Origin: Alphaproteobacteria bacterium
GTDB lineage: Bacteria; Pseudomonadota; Alphaproteobacteria; ATCC43930; CGMCC-115725
Assembly (NCBI GenBank): GCA_019241915.1
Contig: JAFAWI010000577.1
Coordinates: 1 to 8,970 of the forward strand
Direction of reading: 5' to 3'
DNA: 8,970 nt
Below the pieces are notes generated by a model, which worked only from the letters and a program-made list of their open reading frames with translations, searched no databases and was not told the DNA's origin. How positions within the stretch are numbered: the stretch's first letter is position 1; each line of letters begins with the position of its first letter. The translations under genes were made by a program, and so were the position numbers. This document shows positions 1 through 6,064 of this stretch, piece after piece.

Positions 1-1
1 C

Positions 2-430
2 GCGCATCCCGGCGACGATTGGGAAGACCTGTTTTTCCGCGTCTTCCTCGACCGCATCGAGCCCAATCTCGGTATCGGTGCGCCCACCATCCTCTACGAT
101 TACCCGGTGTCGATGGCCGCGCTGTCGCGGCGCAAGCCGGACGATTCTCGGCTGGCCGAGCGCTTCGAGCTCTATGCCTGCGGTCTCGAACTGGCCAACG
201 CCTTTCAGGAGCTGACCGACCCCGCCGAGCAGCGCGCCCGCTTTCGCGCGGACCAGGTTCGCAAACAAACGCTTTACGGCCAGACCTACCCGATCGACGA
301 AGATTTTCTTGCCGCGCTCGAACACGGCTTGCCCGAATGCGCCGGCATCGCGCTTGGTTTCGACCGTCTCGTCATGCTGTGCACGGGCGCCGGGCACATC
401 GAAGACGTGCTGTGGGCGCTGGTGCGATGA
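2..430 (+). CDS. epmA: EF-P lysine lysyltransferase EpmA (GenX/PoxA), C-terminal part, 5' truncated by window edge
   Basis: The last 142 residues of a class II lysyl-tRNA-synthetase-like enzyme are present; the frame is open from base 2 and the start lies outside the window. EpmA enzymes activate (R)-beta-lysine or lysine with ATP and attach it to a conserved lysine of elongation factor P in the cytoplasm, helping ribosomes through proline stretches. Visible signatures are YDYPVSMAAL (residues 32-41 of the fragment), ELANAFQELTD (63-73, class II motif 2/3 region) and the motif 3 sequence GIALGFDRLVML (115-126), ending soon after in EDVLWALVR. The DYPxSxAAL and GxALGxDRLVML patterns match EpmA better than true LysRS, which usually has GxGIGIDRLVML. 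The absence of the N-terminal anticodon-binding domain, which would settle it, cannot be seen here. The gene converges on the PEBP gene with 7 bp between stops, and no terminator is visible. Confidence 0.85.
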   Translation, partial: AHPGDDWEDLFFRVFLDRIEPNLGIGAPTILYDYPVSMAALSRRKPDDSRLAERFELYACGLELANAFQELTDPAEQRARFRADQVRKQTLYGQTYPIDEDFLAALEHGLPECAGIALGFDRLVMLCTGAGHIEDVLWALVR

Positions 431-437
431 AAGCGCG

Positions 438-986
438 TTATCTGATCCGCTCGTAGCGGCCGACGATCTTCGCCGAGGCCAGCGCATTGGCATTGAGACT
501 TGCAGCGACCTCTGCCCCCGGCGCGTTCGCGCCGACCGGGAGCGACGGTGCCTTGAGCGCGTAAACTGTAATCTCGTAGTGATGAGCATGGTCGCCCGGC
601 GGCGGGCAGGGGCCGCCGTAGGACGCGGAGCCGTAGTCGTTGCGGCCTTGCACGGCCCCTTGCGGAAGCCCGTCCGATCCCGCGCGACCGGCGCCGGCGG
701 CAAGCCCATGCACCGACGAGGGAATGTTGAACACGCTCCAGTGCCACCAGCCGGCGCCGTTACGCGCGTCGGTGTCGATCATCGTCACCGCAAAGCTCTG
801 GGTGCCCGCCGGCTCGCCGGCCCAATTGAGCGCCGGCGACAGGTTTTGTCCGCCGCAGCTCGCCAAAACCTGTGCCCGCGCCATCGGGCTGCCGCTCTTG
901 ACGTTTGGCGAGGACAGGGTGAATTCGGCGAGCGCCGGGCTCGCCATTGCTGTCATGGCCGCCGCACCAAGAATCAGTCCGCGCAT
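438..986 (-). CDS. Secreted YbhB/YbcL-family (PEBP, Raf-kinase-inhibitor-like) protein
   Basis: A 182-residue phosphatidylethanolamine-binding-protein fold. Residues 1-20 form a Sec signal peptide (MRGLILGAAAMTAMASPALA) with an Ala-x-Ala cleavage site, so the mature protein is probably periplasmic. Family signatures are SPALNW (50-55), DTDA (71-74), WWHWSVFNIP (80-89) and NDYG...GPCPPPGDHAHHY (116-137), which together build the anion-binding pocket. Cys44 and Cys127 could form a disulphide in the periplasm. The frame stays open upstream to 1085, but the ATG at 986 is chosen because it begins the signal peptide and has AAGGG (993-997) 6 bases upstream. The physiological ligand of bacterial PEBPs is not established, so only family and location are assigned. 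It diverges from the methyltransferase gene and converges on epmA. Confidence 0.9.
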   Translation of the reverse strand: MRGLILGAAAMTAMASPALAEFTLSSPNVKSGSPMARAQVLASCGGQNLSPALNWAGEPAGTQSFAVTMIDTDARNGAGWWHWSVFNIPSSVHGLAAGAGRAGSDGLPQGAVQGRNDYGSASYGGPCPPPGDHAHHYEITVYALKAPSLPVGANAPGAEVAASLNANALASAKIVGRYERIR

Positions 987-992
987 TGTTCG

Positions 993-997
993 CCCTT
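993..997 (-). promoter_or_regulatory. Ribosome binding site of the PEBP gene
   Basis: On the minus strand the sequence reads AAGGG, 6 bases before the ATG at 986. It supports that start over the longer open frame reaching 1085. Confidence 0.55.
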
Positions 998-1016
998 GTC
1001 GAATTGTCGGATCGGG

Positions 1017-1022
1017 ATCATA
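1017..1022 (-). promoter_or_regulatory. Possible -10 box for the PEBP gene
   Basis: The minus strand reads TATGAT, five of six matches to TATAAT, about 30 bases before the PEBP start codon. No good -35 hexamer sits at 16-18 bases upstream, so this is a weak, pattern-only call. Confidence 0.25.
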
Positions 1023-1102
1023 GGCATAAGAGGTTGGCGTTGTGCTTTTTATCGAGCCGCCGCCGATAACCGGATCTGCGGCCAAGCGAGAATGTCCGCC
1101 TC

Positions 1103-1837
1103 ATGATGCCATCGACCGATCGCTTTCCACCGGAGCAGCTGCGGCGGCGCGTCCATGGCTCCGCCGATCTTGCGAGCTTCAACGCCGTGGGCGCCAGGGC
1201 TGCGGCGGATTTGCTCGCCGTTTTCGGGAAGCGGCTTGCGCTGGACGATGCGACAATCCTCGATTTCGGGTGCGGTTGCGGGCGCGTGCTCACCCATTTC
1301 CGTTGCAGTGCCGGCGGCAAGGTGTACGGCACCGACATCGATAGCGAGGCGATTGCGTGGTGCCGCGAGCACCTCGGCCCGCCATCCGCTTTCCACGTCA
1401 ATGGCATTCGCCCGCCTCTGCCGTTTACCGACGGCTATTTTGATCTGGTCTACTCGGTATCGGTGTTCACCCACCTGGCCGAGCGGCCGCAGCTCGAATG
1501 GCTGGCGGAGTTACGGCGCATCGTCAAAGCAAGCGGCTATGTGGTCCTGTCCACGCACGGCGCTGGCCTGCTGCGCAATATGCTGGGAAAGCGTGGAATC
1601 GTGGGTCGCAAGCGCGCTGCGATGGCTCCCTTGCATCGTTTGAGACTGCGGTGGAAGGGCTTTTCTTATGCAAGGGGCACCGGCAACGGCGTCGAAGTTC
1701 CAGATTTTTATGGCACGGCGCTGCATGCGCCGCATTACATCCGCCGCCGCTGGGGGCGCCTCCTCGAGATCGAGGATATCGTTCCGCGTGCGCTTAACGG
1801 CCACCAGGACCTGATCGTCGGTCGCAGACGCGACTAG
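1103..1837 (+). CDS. Class I SAM-dependent methyltransferase, substrate unknown
   Basis: A 244-residue protein with a Rossmann-like methyltransferase domain of the Methyltransf_11/25 type. Motif I is ILDFGCGCGRVL (52-63), the SAM-binding glycine loop. VYGTDID (74-80) gives the acidic residue after strand 2 expected to hold the ribose, and LPFTDGYFDLVYSVSVFTHL (106-125) is the post-II/motif II segment. The C-terminal third (about 155-244) is basic and lacks a recognised catalytic motif, so the acceptor (small molecule, sugar or lipid) cannot be named. The start is ATG-ATG at 1103/1106 with no strong ribosome binding site; either ATG could be used. The gene stands alone on its strand, divergent from the PEBP gene, and its TAG stop overlaps the thiE stop. 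Nothing in the context ties it to thiamine or glycolysis. Confidence 0.85.
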   Translation: MMPSTDRFPPEQLRRRVHGSADLASFNAVGARAAADLLAVFGKRLALDDATILDFGCGCGRVLTHFRCSAGGKVYGTDIDSEAIAWCREHLGPPSAFHVNGIRPPLPFTDGYFDLVYSVSVFTHLAERPQLEWLAELRRIVKASGYVVLSTHGAGLLRNMLGKRGIVGRKRAAMAPLHRLRLRWKGFSYARGTGNGVEVPDFYGTALHAPHYIRRRWGRLLEIEDIVPRALNGHQDLIVGRRRD

Positions 1838-2496
1838 CTTGCCGCGAAGCTCCGGCCGTAGCGCGCGAACACCGCGTTGAAATCGGCGACCGCCTGTCTC
1901 GGCCCTGCCGGGTAATTCCAGATGGCGCCGATCACCGCGAGAAAATCGGCGCCGGCTTCAACCAGCGGCCCGCAATTCGCCTGGGTGATGCCGCCGATCG
2001 CGCAGCACGGGACGACGGTGGTCTCCGACCAGTCGCGCAGCACCTCGGGCGGCGGATGGTGCTTGGCGACTTTGGTCGTGCTCGGGAAGAACGCGCCGAA
2101 CGCGACGTAGTCGGCGCCGGCCTCGCTCGCCACCAGCGCCCGATGCCGGCTGGCGCCGCAGGTCACGCCGACGACCCGATCCGGCCCCACGGCAGCGCGG
2201 GCACGGGCGTACGGCCAGTCCTCGTCGCCGACATGCACGCCGTCGCAGTCCAGTTCGGCGGCAAGGTCCGGCCGGTCGTTCATGATAAAGGCGACGCCGC
2301 GCTGCTGGACGATCGGCTGCAGCCGCGCCGCCGCGGCGCGGATCGCCTCGTCGTCGATGTCCTTGAGGCGCAGCTGCACCGCCGCGACGTCGCCGCCATC
2401 GAGCGCGGCTTCGAGCAGCGGTGCGAAGGCGTGCGGATCGAGCGCCGGCGGCGTGATCAGGTAGAGCCGCGATGTCGCCCGGTCGTCGCTCAGCAA
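1834..2496 (-). CDS. thiE: Thiamine-phosphate synthase (thiamine-phosphate pyrophosphorylase)
   Basis: A 220-residue TIM-barrel enzyme of normal ThiE length. It joins HMP pyrophosphate to the thiazole phosphate to give thiamine phosphate and pyrophosphate in the cytoplasm. Family residues are present: QLRLK (41-45), MND (72-74), GVHVGDED (86-93), DYVAFGAFFPSTTK (129-142, pyrophosphate/thiazole-binding loop), AIGGI (166-170) and FLAVIGAIW (185-193). The GVT and FGAFFPSTTK variants are typical of alphaproteobacterial ThiE. The start is TTG at 2496; no in-frame ATG or GTG lies between it and the fba stop, and GGGGCGAG sits 6 bases upstream. It begins 17 bases after the fba stop, so translation is probably coupled to fba. 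No TPP riboswitch is visible upstream. Transketolase, a thiamine-diphosphate enzyme, lies at the head of the same gene string. Confidence 0.93.
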   Translation of the reverse strand: MLSDDRATSRLYLITPPALDPHAFAPLLEAALDGGDVAAVQLRLKDIDDEAIRAAAARLQPIVQQRGVAFIMNDRPDLAAELDCDGVHVGDEDWPYARARAAVGPDRVVGVTCGASRHRALVASEAGADYVAFGAFFPSTTKVAKHHPPPEVLRDWSETTVVPCCAIGGITQANCGPLVEAGADFLAVIGAIWNYPAGPRQAVADFNAVFARYGRSFAAS

Positions 2497-2502
2497 GGTC
2501 AG

Positions 2503-2510
2503 CTCGCCCC
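2503..2510 (-). promoter_or_regulatory. Ribosome binding site deciding the TTG start of thiE
   Basis: The minus strand reads GGGGCGAG, 6 bases before TTG at 2496 and inside the last-codon/spacer region following fba. It is the main support for the non-ATG start. Confidence 0.5.
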
Positions 2511-2513
2511 GGG

Positions 2514-3410
2514 TCAGGCCTTCACGGTGGAGGCGCGGTGGATCTCGTCGATCGCCTGGGCGAGCGCCGCCTCGAATTCGGCGTCGCTCATCGACGCGCG
2601 CAGGTCCTGGACAAGCGCGCGCGAGAAGCTCGCGATCATGCCGCGGTTGGCGGCGAGCCGCTGGCAGGCGCCGGCGCGGTCATAGCCGCCGGAGAGGGCG
2701 ACGACCCGCGCAACACGAGGATGGTCGATCAGCGGCTTGTAGAGGTCGGCGACGTCCGGCAGGGTCACCTTGAACATAACCTGCCGGTCGGCGGGCAGCG
2801 CGTCGGTCCGCCGTTTCAACTCGTCCACCAGGATCGCTTCGGCGCCTTTCTTGTCCGGGCTTTTGATGGAGACTTCGGGTTCGAGGATCGGCATCAGCCC
2901 GTGTCGGGCGATTTGGTCGCCGACCTCGAACTGCTGCGCGACGATCGCCGCGATCCCTTCCTTTGACGCGAGGTTGATCACCGAGCGCATCTTGGTGCCG
3001 TAGACGCCGAGCTTGGCCGCGCGGTCGCACAGCTGATCGAGCTGCGGCATCGGCCGCATCAGCTGGACACCGTCCTTTTCGGGTTCAAGCCCGCGGTCGA
3101 CTTTGACAAACGGCACGACCCGCTTCTCATCCCACAGATAGGAAGCGGTCGGCTTGCCGCGCACCTCGCCGTCCATCGTGCCTTCGAACAGGATCGCGCC
3201 GATGACCTTGTCGCCGGTAAATGCCGGAGCGCTCATGATGCGTACCCGCATCTGGTGGATCAGCCGGAACATCTCGGCCTCGCCGCTATAGGCGGTATCC
3301 GGAATGCCGTAGAGGCGCAACGCCCCCGGCGACGACCCGCCGCTCTGGTCGAGCGCGGCGATAAAGCCACCCTTCTTGGACATTTGGGCCGTCATCTGGT
3401 CGTTGGCCAT
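2514..3410 (-). CDS. fba: Class I fructose-bisphosphate aldolase
   Basis: A 298-residue Schiff-base aldolase that cleaves fructose 1,6-bisphosphate to dihydroxyacetone phosphate and glyceraldehyde 3-phosphate (or the reverse) without metal. The length matches the bacterial class I (Fda) group. Key residues can be placed: Asp21 in AALDQSGGSSPGAL, Lys103 in FVKVD, Lys140 in GTKMR, Glu178 and Glu180 in ILEPEV, and the Schiff-base Lys214 in VMFKVTLP. SGGYDR (240-245) is the phosphate-binding loop. Two ATGs compete, at 3416 and 3410. GGAG at 3419-3422 is only 2 bases from the first but 8 from the second, so 3410 is chosen. It is preceded by a 109-bp spacer and followed closely by thiE. In many alphaproteobacteria fba follows pgk; here it follows the small unknown gene. 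Confidence 0.95.
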   Translation of the reverse strand: MANDQMTAQMSKKGGFIAALDQSGGSSPGALRLYGIPDTAYSGEAEMFRLIHQMRVRIMSAPAFTGDKVIGAILFEGTMDGEVRGKPTASYLWDEKRVVPFVKVDRGLEPEKDGVQLMRPMPQLDQLCDRAAKLGVYGTKMRSVINLASKEGIAAIVAQQFEVGDQIARHGLMPILEPEVSIKSPDKKGAEAILVDELKRRTDALPADRQVMFKVTLPDVADLYKPLIDHPRVARVVALSGGYDRAGACQRLAANRGMIASFSRALVQDLRASMSDAEFEAALAQAIDEIHRASTVKA

Positions 3411-3418
3411 GATCATCG

Positions 3419-3422
3419 CTCC
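3419..3422 (-). promoter_or_regulatory. Ribosome binding site of fba
   Basis: GGAG on the minus strand lies 8 bases before the ATG at 3410 and only 2 bases before the ATG at 3416, so it favours the downstream start. Confidence 0.5.
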
Positions 3423-3445
3423 ATTGTGGAATCCGGCTTAACAGC

Positions 3446-3466
3446 GGCCGATCGTTCGCCTTTTTT
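3446..3466 (+). terminator. Weak terminator-like hairpin plus T-run, oriented against the operon
   Basis: In the fba upstream spacer the plus strand has an imperfect stem (GGC-C-GA pairing with TC-GCC around a TCGT loop) followed directly by six Ts. It would act only on plus-strand (antisense) transcription. The stem is short and has a bulge, and there is no plus-strand gene for it to serve, so this may be chance. Confidence 0.2.
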
Positions 3467-3519
3467 AGCAAAACCCCGGCGGCGAGGCGAGGATGAACAC
3501 CCGGCGCGGAGCGCGGCCA

Positions 3520-3990
3520 TCAAACCGAAGCGAGGGCATCGCCGCAGCGCGCTCGCAGCGCGTCGGGTGACGCGAAGAACAGCTCGCCGAGATCGAGCAG
3601 CGACCGGGGTCGAGTGGTCAGAAGAGCGCCCCCGGCTTGTTGCGCGATTTCGGCGAGTCGCTCGGCGACATCGGCGCGGCCATTGAAGACCACGGTCCCG
3701 ATGCCGGTGCGGATCGCGCCTTGCACCGCGCCGGCGCGGTCGCCGCAATCGAGGATCGCGTCGAATCGCGCCAGCGGAACGGCCTGGCGCGCGGCCTCGA
3801 TCAGCGCCTTGAACCAGCCCGCGCCGGCATAGACCCCGGCGTCAGGCGCGCTCAACAATGTAATGCAACAGCCAATCTCGGCGGCGGCTTCGAGCGCCGC
3901 CAGCGCATGCGCCAGCGAATGAACGACAATGACCGGCGGCGCCGGTCGAGCGCTCAGCCGGCGCGCGCCCCTTCGAACGTCTTGACCCAT
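3520..3990 (-). CDS. Unrecognised small alpha/beta protein between the DUF2090 gene and fba
   Basis: I do not recognise the family. From the ATG at 3990 the product has 156 residues; from a CTG at 3957 it has 145. The first 18 residues overlap the DUF2090 gene and look like out-of-frame sequence. Convincing protein begins at PVIVVHS (19-25), a hydrophobic strand, and continues as alternating strands and helices: ITLLSAP (43-49), DAILDCGD (77-84), TVVFNGR (99-105), GALLTT (121-126), then LLDLGELF (131-138). The repeated strand-helix units resemble a half TIM barrel or flavodoxin-like fold. No signal peptide or membrane segment is seen. Start choice is open: the ATG lacks a ribosome binding site, whereas CTG at 3957 overlaps the upstream TGA as CTGA and has GAAGGGG (3968-3974) 10 bases before it. 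Its position inside the operon suggests co-expression with the neighbouring aldolases. Confidence 0.7.
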   Translation of the reverse strand: MGQDVRRGARRLSARPAPPVIVVHSLAHALAALEAAAEIGCCITLLSAPDAGVYAGAGWFKALIEAARQAVPLARFDAILDCGDRAGAVQGAIRTGIGTVVFNGRADVAERLAEIAQQAGGALLTTRPRSLLDLGELFFASPDALRARCGDALASV

Positions 3991-4871
3991 TTGACGTAGC
4001 GCCCGGCGATGTCGGCGACCGCCTGCTCGCGGCTGATCTTCTTGTCGCGCAAGCCCGCCAGCGCGTCCCAAAACGACGTGCGGCCGACGGCGAAGCCGAT
4101 AAAGGCCGGCAGCGGCGCCGCCGCCTTCAGCCAATGGATGATCCCCGCCTCATTCGAGCCGCGGCCGAGCAAAATGCAGCCGACCTTGCCGCGGCCGTCG
4201 CGCTGCGCCGCGCCGGCGACCGCGGCCGCGTCCTCGCGCCGGTCGAGCCCCTCGATCTTCCACACGTCCGGCTCGACCCCGAGGCCCTGCAGCTCCTTGA
4301 TCGCGGCGATCATCAGCGACGGCCGCAGATCGTGATCGAACAGGTGCTGGTCGCCTTCGAGCCGGTCGGACTGGTCCTTGGTCATCGGCACCAGCAGCTC
4401 GAACATGAACTTCTGGCCCTCGCTGTGCGCATATTCGCCCAGCTCCTTGAGCCGCGCCGCCTGCCGGCGGTTCATCGCGTCGTCGTCCTCAGGATTGTAG
4501 CGGACCAGCGCCTTGACGAAGGTCGGCTTGAATTTGGCGATGTGCTCGCGCCACTGATCGCCATATTCAAAATTGAATTCGTTCTGCCCGCTCTTTTCGA
4601 CCGGCGCCGCGGTGATATACCCCTGGGCGGCGGCGTCGCGCAGCACAGCCGCGCCGAACTGCTCGTCGACCAGGATCCCGGCGGCCTCGCGCGGCACGCC
4701 CTGGGCCATCGCCGCCTTCAACCCGTCGTAGACGACCTGCTTTGAGGCGGCGACGGTCTCGGTCTGCTCGGCCGACAGCGGCGGGGCGAACCCGAACAGC
4801 CCTTTCTCGAACGAGGCGCGGTGGTCGAACGGGAGAATGTAAAGCGGCTTGTCGTATCCAATTTCAGCCAT
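3954..4871 (-). CDS. DUF2090-domain protein, aldolase-like (IolC C-terminal-domain family)
   Basis: A 305-residue protein matching the DUF2090 domain, which in many proteobacteria is fused behind the IolC sugar kinase of inositol catabolism. Here it stands alone with no kinase domain. Signatures seen: YILPFDHRASF (11-21), GILVDEQFG (65-73), KFMFELLVP (154-162), PDVWKIEG (201-208), GCILLGRGSNE (231-241) and GFAVGRTSFWDAL (259-271), the last resembling a barrel phosphate-binding end. Lys205 in PDVWKIEG sits in a context like the Schiff-base lysine of LacD-type class I aldolases (DVxKxE), so a class I aldolase reaction on a sugar phosphate is inferred but not shown. The start is ATG at 4871, with GGGGAG 7 bases upstream; the longer open frame to 4979 would overlap gap and lacks such a site. 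It lies 50 bp after gap, where pgk is often found. Confidence 0.88.
   Translation of the reverse strand: MAEIGYDKPLYILPFDHRASFEKGLFGFAPPLSAEQTETVAASKQVVYDGLKAAMAQGVPREAAGILVDEQFGAAVLRDAAAQGYITAAPVEKSGQNEFNFEYGDQWREHIAKFKPTFVKALVRYNPEDDDAMNRRQAARLKELGEYAHSEGQKFMFELLVPMTKDQSDRLEGDQHLFDHDLRPSLMIAAIKELQGLGVEPDVWKIEGLDRREDAAAVAGAAQRDGRGKVGCILLGRGSNEAGIIHWLKAAAPLPAFIGFAVGRTSFWDALAGLRDKKISREQAVADIAGRYVKWVKTFEGARAG
3968..3974 (-). promoter_or_regulatory. Possible ribosome binding site for a CTG start of the small gene
   Basis: The minus strand reads GAAGGGG inside the last codons of the DUF2090 gene, 10 bases before the CTG at 3957. The spacing is long but usable. No comparable site precedes the ATG at 3990. 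Confidence 0.3.
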
Positions 4872-4878
4872 GTCAGCT

Positions 4879-4884
4879 CTCCCC
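4879..4884 (-). promoter_or_regulatory. Ribosome binding site of the DUF2090 gene
   Basis: GGGGAG on the minus strand, 7 bases before ATG 4871. It decides this start over the longer frame that would run into gap. Confidence 0.6.
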
Positions 4885-4921
4885 TCAGCCTGAAGCCGCT
4901 TCCCCCGGCGTCCGTCGCCGC

Positions 4922-5932
4922 TTAGTGCATCGCGCCGAAATGCGCGGCCACCTCGACCATGCGGTTCGAGAACCCCCACTCGTTGTCATACCAGGACAGC
5001 ACGCGCACGAATTTCTTGTCGAGCACCTGGGTCTGCGTCACGTCGAACGTAGAACTGTGCGGGTCGTGGTTGAAGTCGACCGACACGGTCGGGGCCTTGT
5101 TGATGCCGAGGATGCCCTTCAAGCGGTTCGACTTGGCGGCCTCTTCCATCAGCGCATTGACCTCCTGCGCGTCGGTGTCGCGCGCCGCATCGAACTTAAA
5201 GTCGATCAGTGACACATTTGCGGTCGGCACGCGGATTGCGGTGCCGTCGAGCTTGCCCTTGAGCGCCGGCAGCACCAGGCCGACCGCGCGCGCCGCGCCG
5301 GTCGAGGTCGGGATCAGCGACAGCGCCGCGGCGCGCGCCCGCCGCAGATCGCTGTGCAGCGTGTCCTGCAGGCTCTGGTCGCCGGTATAGGCGTGGATCG
5401 TCGTCATATAGCCGCGCTCGATGCCGATCCCCCGGTGCAGCACATAGGCGACCGGCGCGAGGCAGTTCGTCGTGCACGACGCGTTCGAGATGACGTGGTG
5501 GTCGGCCGACAGCTCTTCGTGGTTGACCCCCATCACGACCGTGAAATCGGCGCCGTCGGCGGGGGCGGAGATGATCACCTTCTTGGCGCCGGCCTCGAGA
5601 TGCTTTGCCGCCGCCTCGCGCTTGGTGAAGATGCCGGTGCATTCGAGCGCGACATCGACCCCGAGCTCCTTCCACGGCAGCTTCGCCGGGTCGCGCTCGG
5701 CGGTGACGCGGATCTTGCCCTGGCCGGCATCCATCCAGTTTTCGCCGGTCGTGACCTCGCCCGGATAGCGCCCGTGGACGCTGTCGTAGCGCAGCAGGTG
5801 CGCGTTGGTCTCGACCGGGCCGAGATCGTTGATGCCGACGACCTCAAGATGCTTTTCGGGATGCTCCAGCGCCGCGCGCATGACCAGCCGCCCGATGCGC
5901 CCGAACCCGTTGATCGCGACCCTGATCGCCAT
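4922..5932 (-). CDS. gap: Type I glyceraldehyde-3-phosphate dehydrogenase
   Basis: A 336-residue GAPDH of standard length that interconverts glyceraldehyde 3-phosphate and 1,3-bisphosphoglycerate with NAD(P) and phosphate. The N-terminal Rossmann motif INGFGRIGR is at 7-15. Catalytic Cys153 lies in SNASCTTNC and the partner His180 in TTIHAYTGDQ. IPTSTGAA and WYDNEWGFSNRM are also present. Asp36 in GINDLGP follows strand 2 and favours NAD over NADP, though the adjacent TGDQSLQD loop differs from E. coli GapA and is typical of alphaproteobacterial enzymes, so dual specificity cannot be excluded. ATG 5932 is chosen because AAGGA (5941-5945) is 8 bases upstream; the ATG at 5941 overlaps that site. 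The gene is downstream of tkt across a repeat-bearing spacer and 50 bp before the DUF2090 gene. Confidence 0.97.
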   Translation of the reverse strand: MAIRVAINGFGRIGRLVMRAALEHPEKHLEVVGINDLGPVETNAHLLRYDSVHGRYPGEVTTGENWMDAGQGKIRVTAERDPAKLPWKELGVDVALECTGIFTKREAAAKHLEAGAKKVIISAPADGADFTVVMGVNHEELSADHHVISNASCTTNCLAPVAYVLHRGIGIERGYMTTIHAYTGDQSLQDTLHSDLRRARAAALSLIPTSTGAARAVGLVLPALKGKLDGTAIRVPTANVSLIDFKFDAARDTDAQEVNALMEEAAKSNRLKGILGINKAPTVSVDFNHDPHSSTFDVTQTQVLDKKFVRVLSWYDNEWGFSNRMVEVAAHFGAMH

Positions 5933-5940
5933 GTGCGTCA

Positions 5941-5945
5941 TCCTT
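5941..5945 (-). promoter_or_regulatory. Ribosome binding site of gap
   Basis: AAGGA on the minus strand, 8 bases before the ATG at 5932; it rules against the ATG at 5941, which overlaps it. Confidence 0.6.
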
Positions 5946-5970
5946 CGCAAACCGCCGGCGAAAGCTTAGC

Positions 5971-6064
5971 CCGGATTATTTCGCCGTGCACTGTCATTGC
6001 GAGGAACTGAGCGACGAAGCGATCCCGGTGGGGGTCGCCAACCAAAGGCGCCGGATTACTTCGC
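5971..6064 (+). repeat. Direct repeat CCGGATTAYTTCGC, two copies 80 bp apart
   Basis: CCGGATTATTTCGC (5971-5984) and CCGGATTACTTCGC (6051-6064) differ at one base. The second copy is the start of the palindrome's right arm, so the first may be a remnant of a second or rearranged repeat unit. Confidence 0.5.

Noticed and set aside
447..459. Hairpin CCGCT-CGT-AGCGG at the epmA/PEBP convergence, considered as a shared terminator
   Set aside because: The stem is only 5 bp, there is no T-run on either side, and it lies within the last codons of the PEBP gene.
309..1106. A 265-codon plus-strand frame crossing the epmA end and the PEBP gene
   Set aside because: It overlaps the true epmA frame and is antisense to a well-supported PEBP protein with a signal peptide; no domain is seen.
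2497..2513. Possible TPP riboswitch before thiE
   Set aside because: Only 17 bases separate fba and thiE, too short for the aptamer, and no THI-box sequence was seen in fba's 3' end.
2056..2966. Plus-strand frames of 209 and 164 codons opposite thiE and fba
   Set aside because: They mirror strongly conserved enzymes on the minus strand and have low-complexity, Arg-rich composition.
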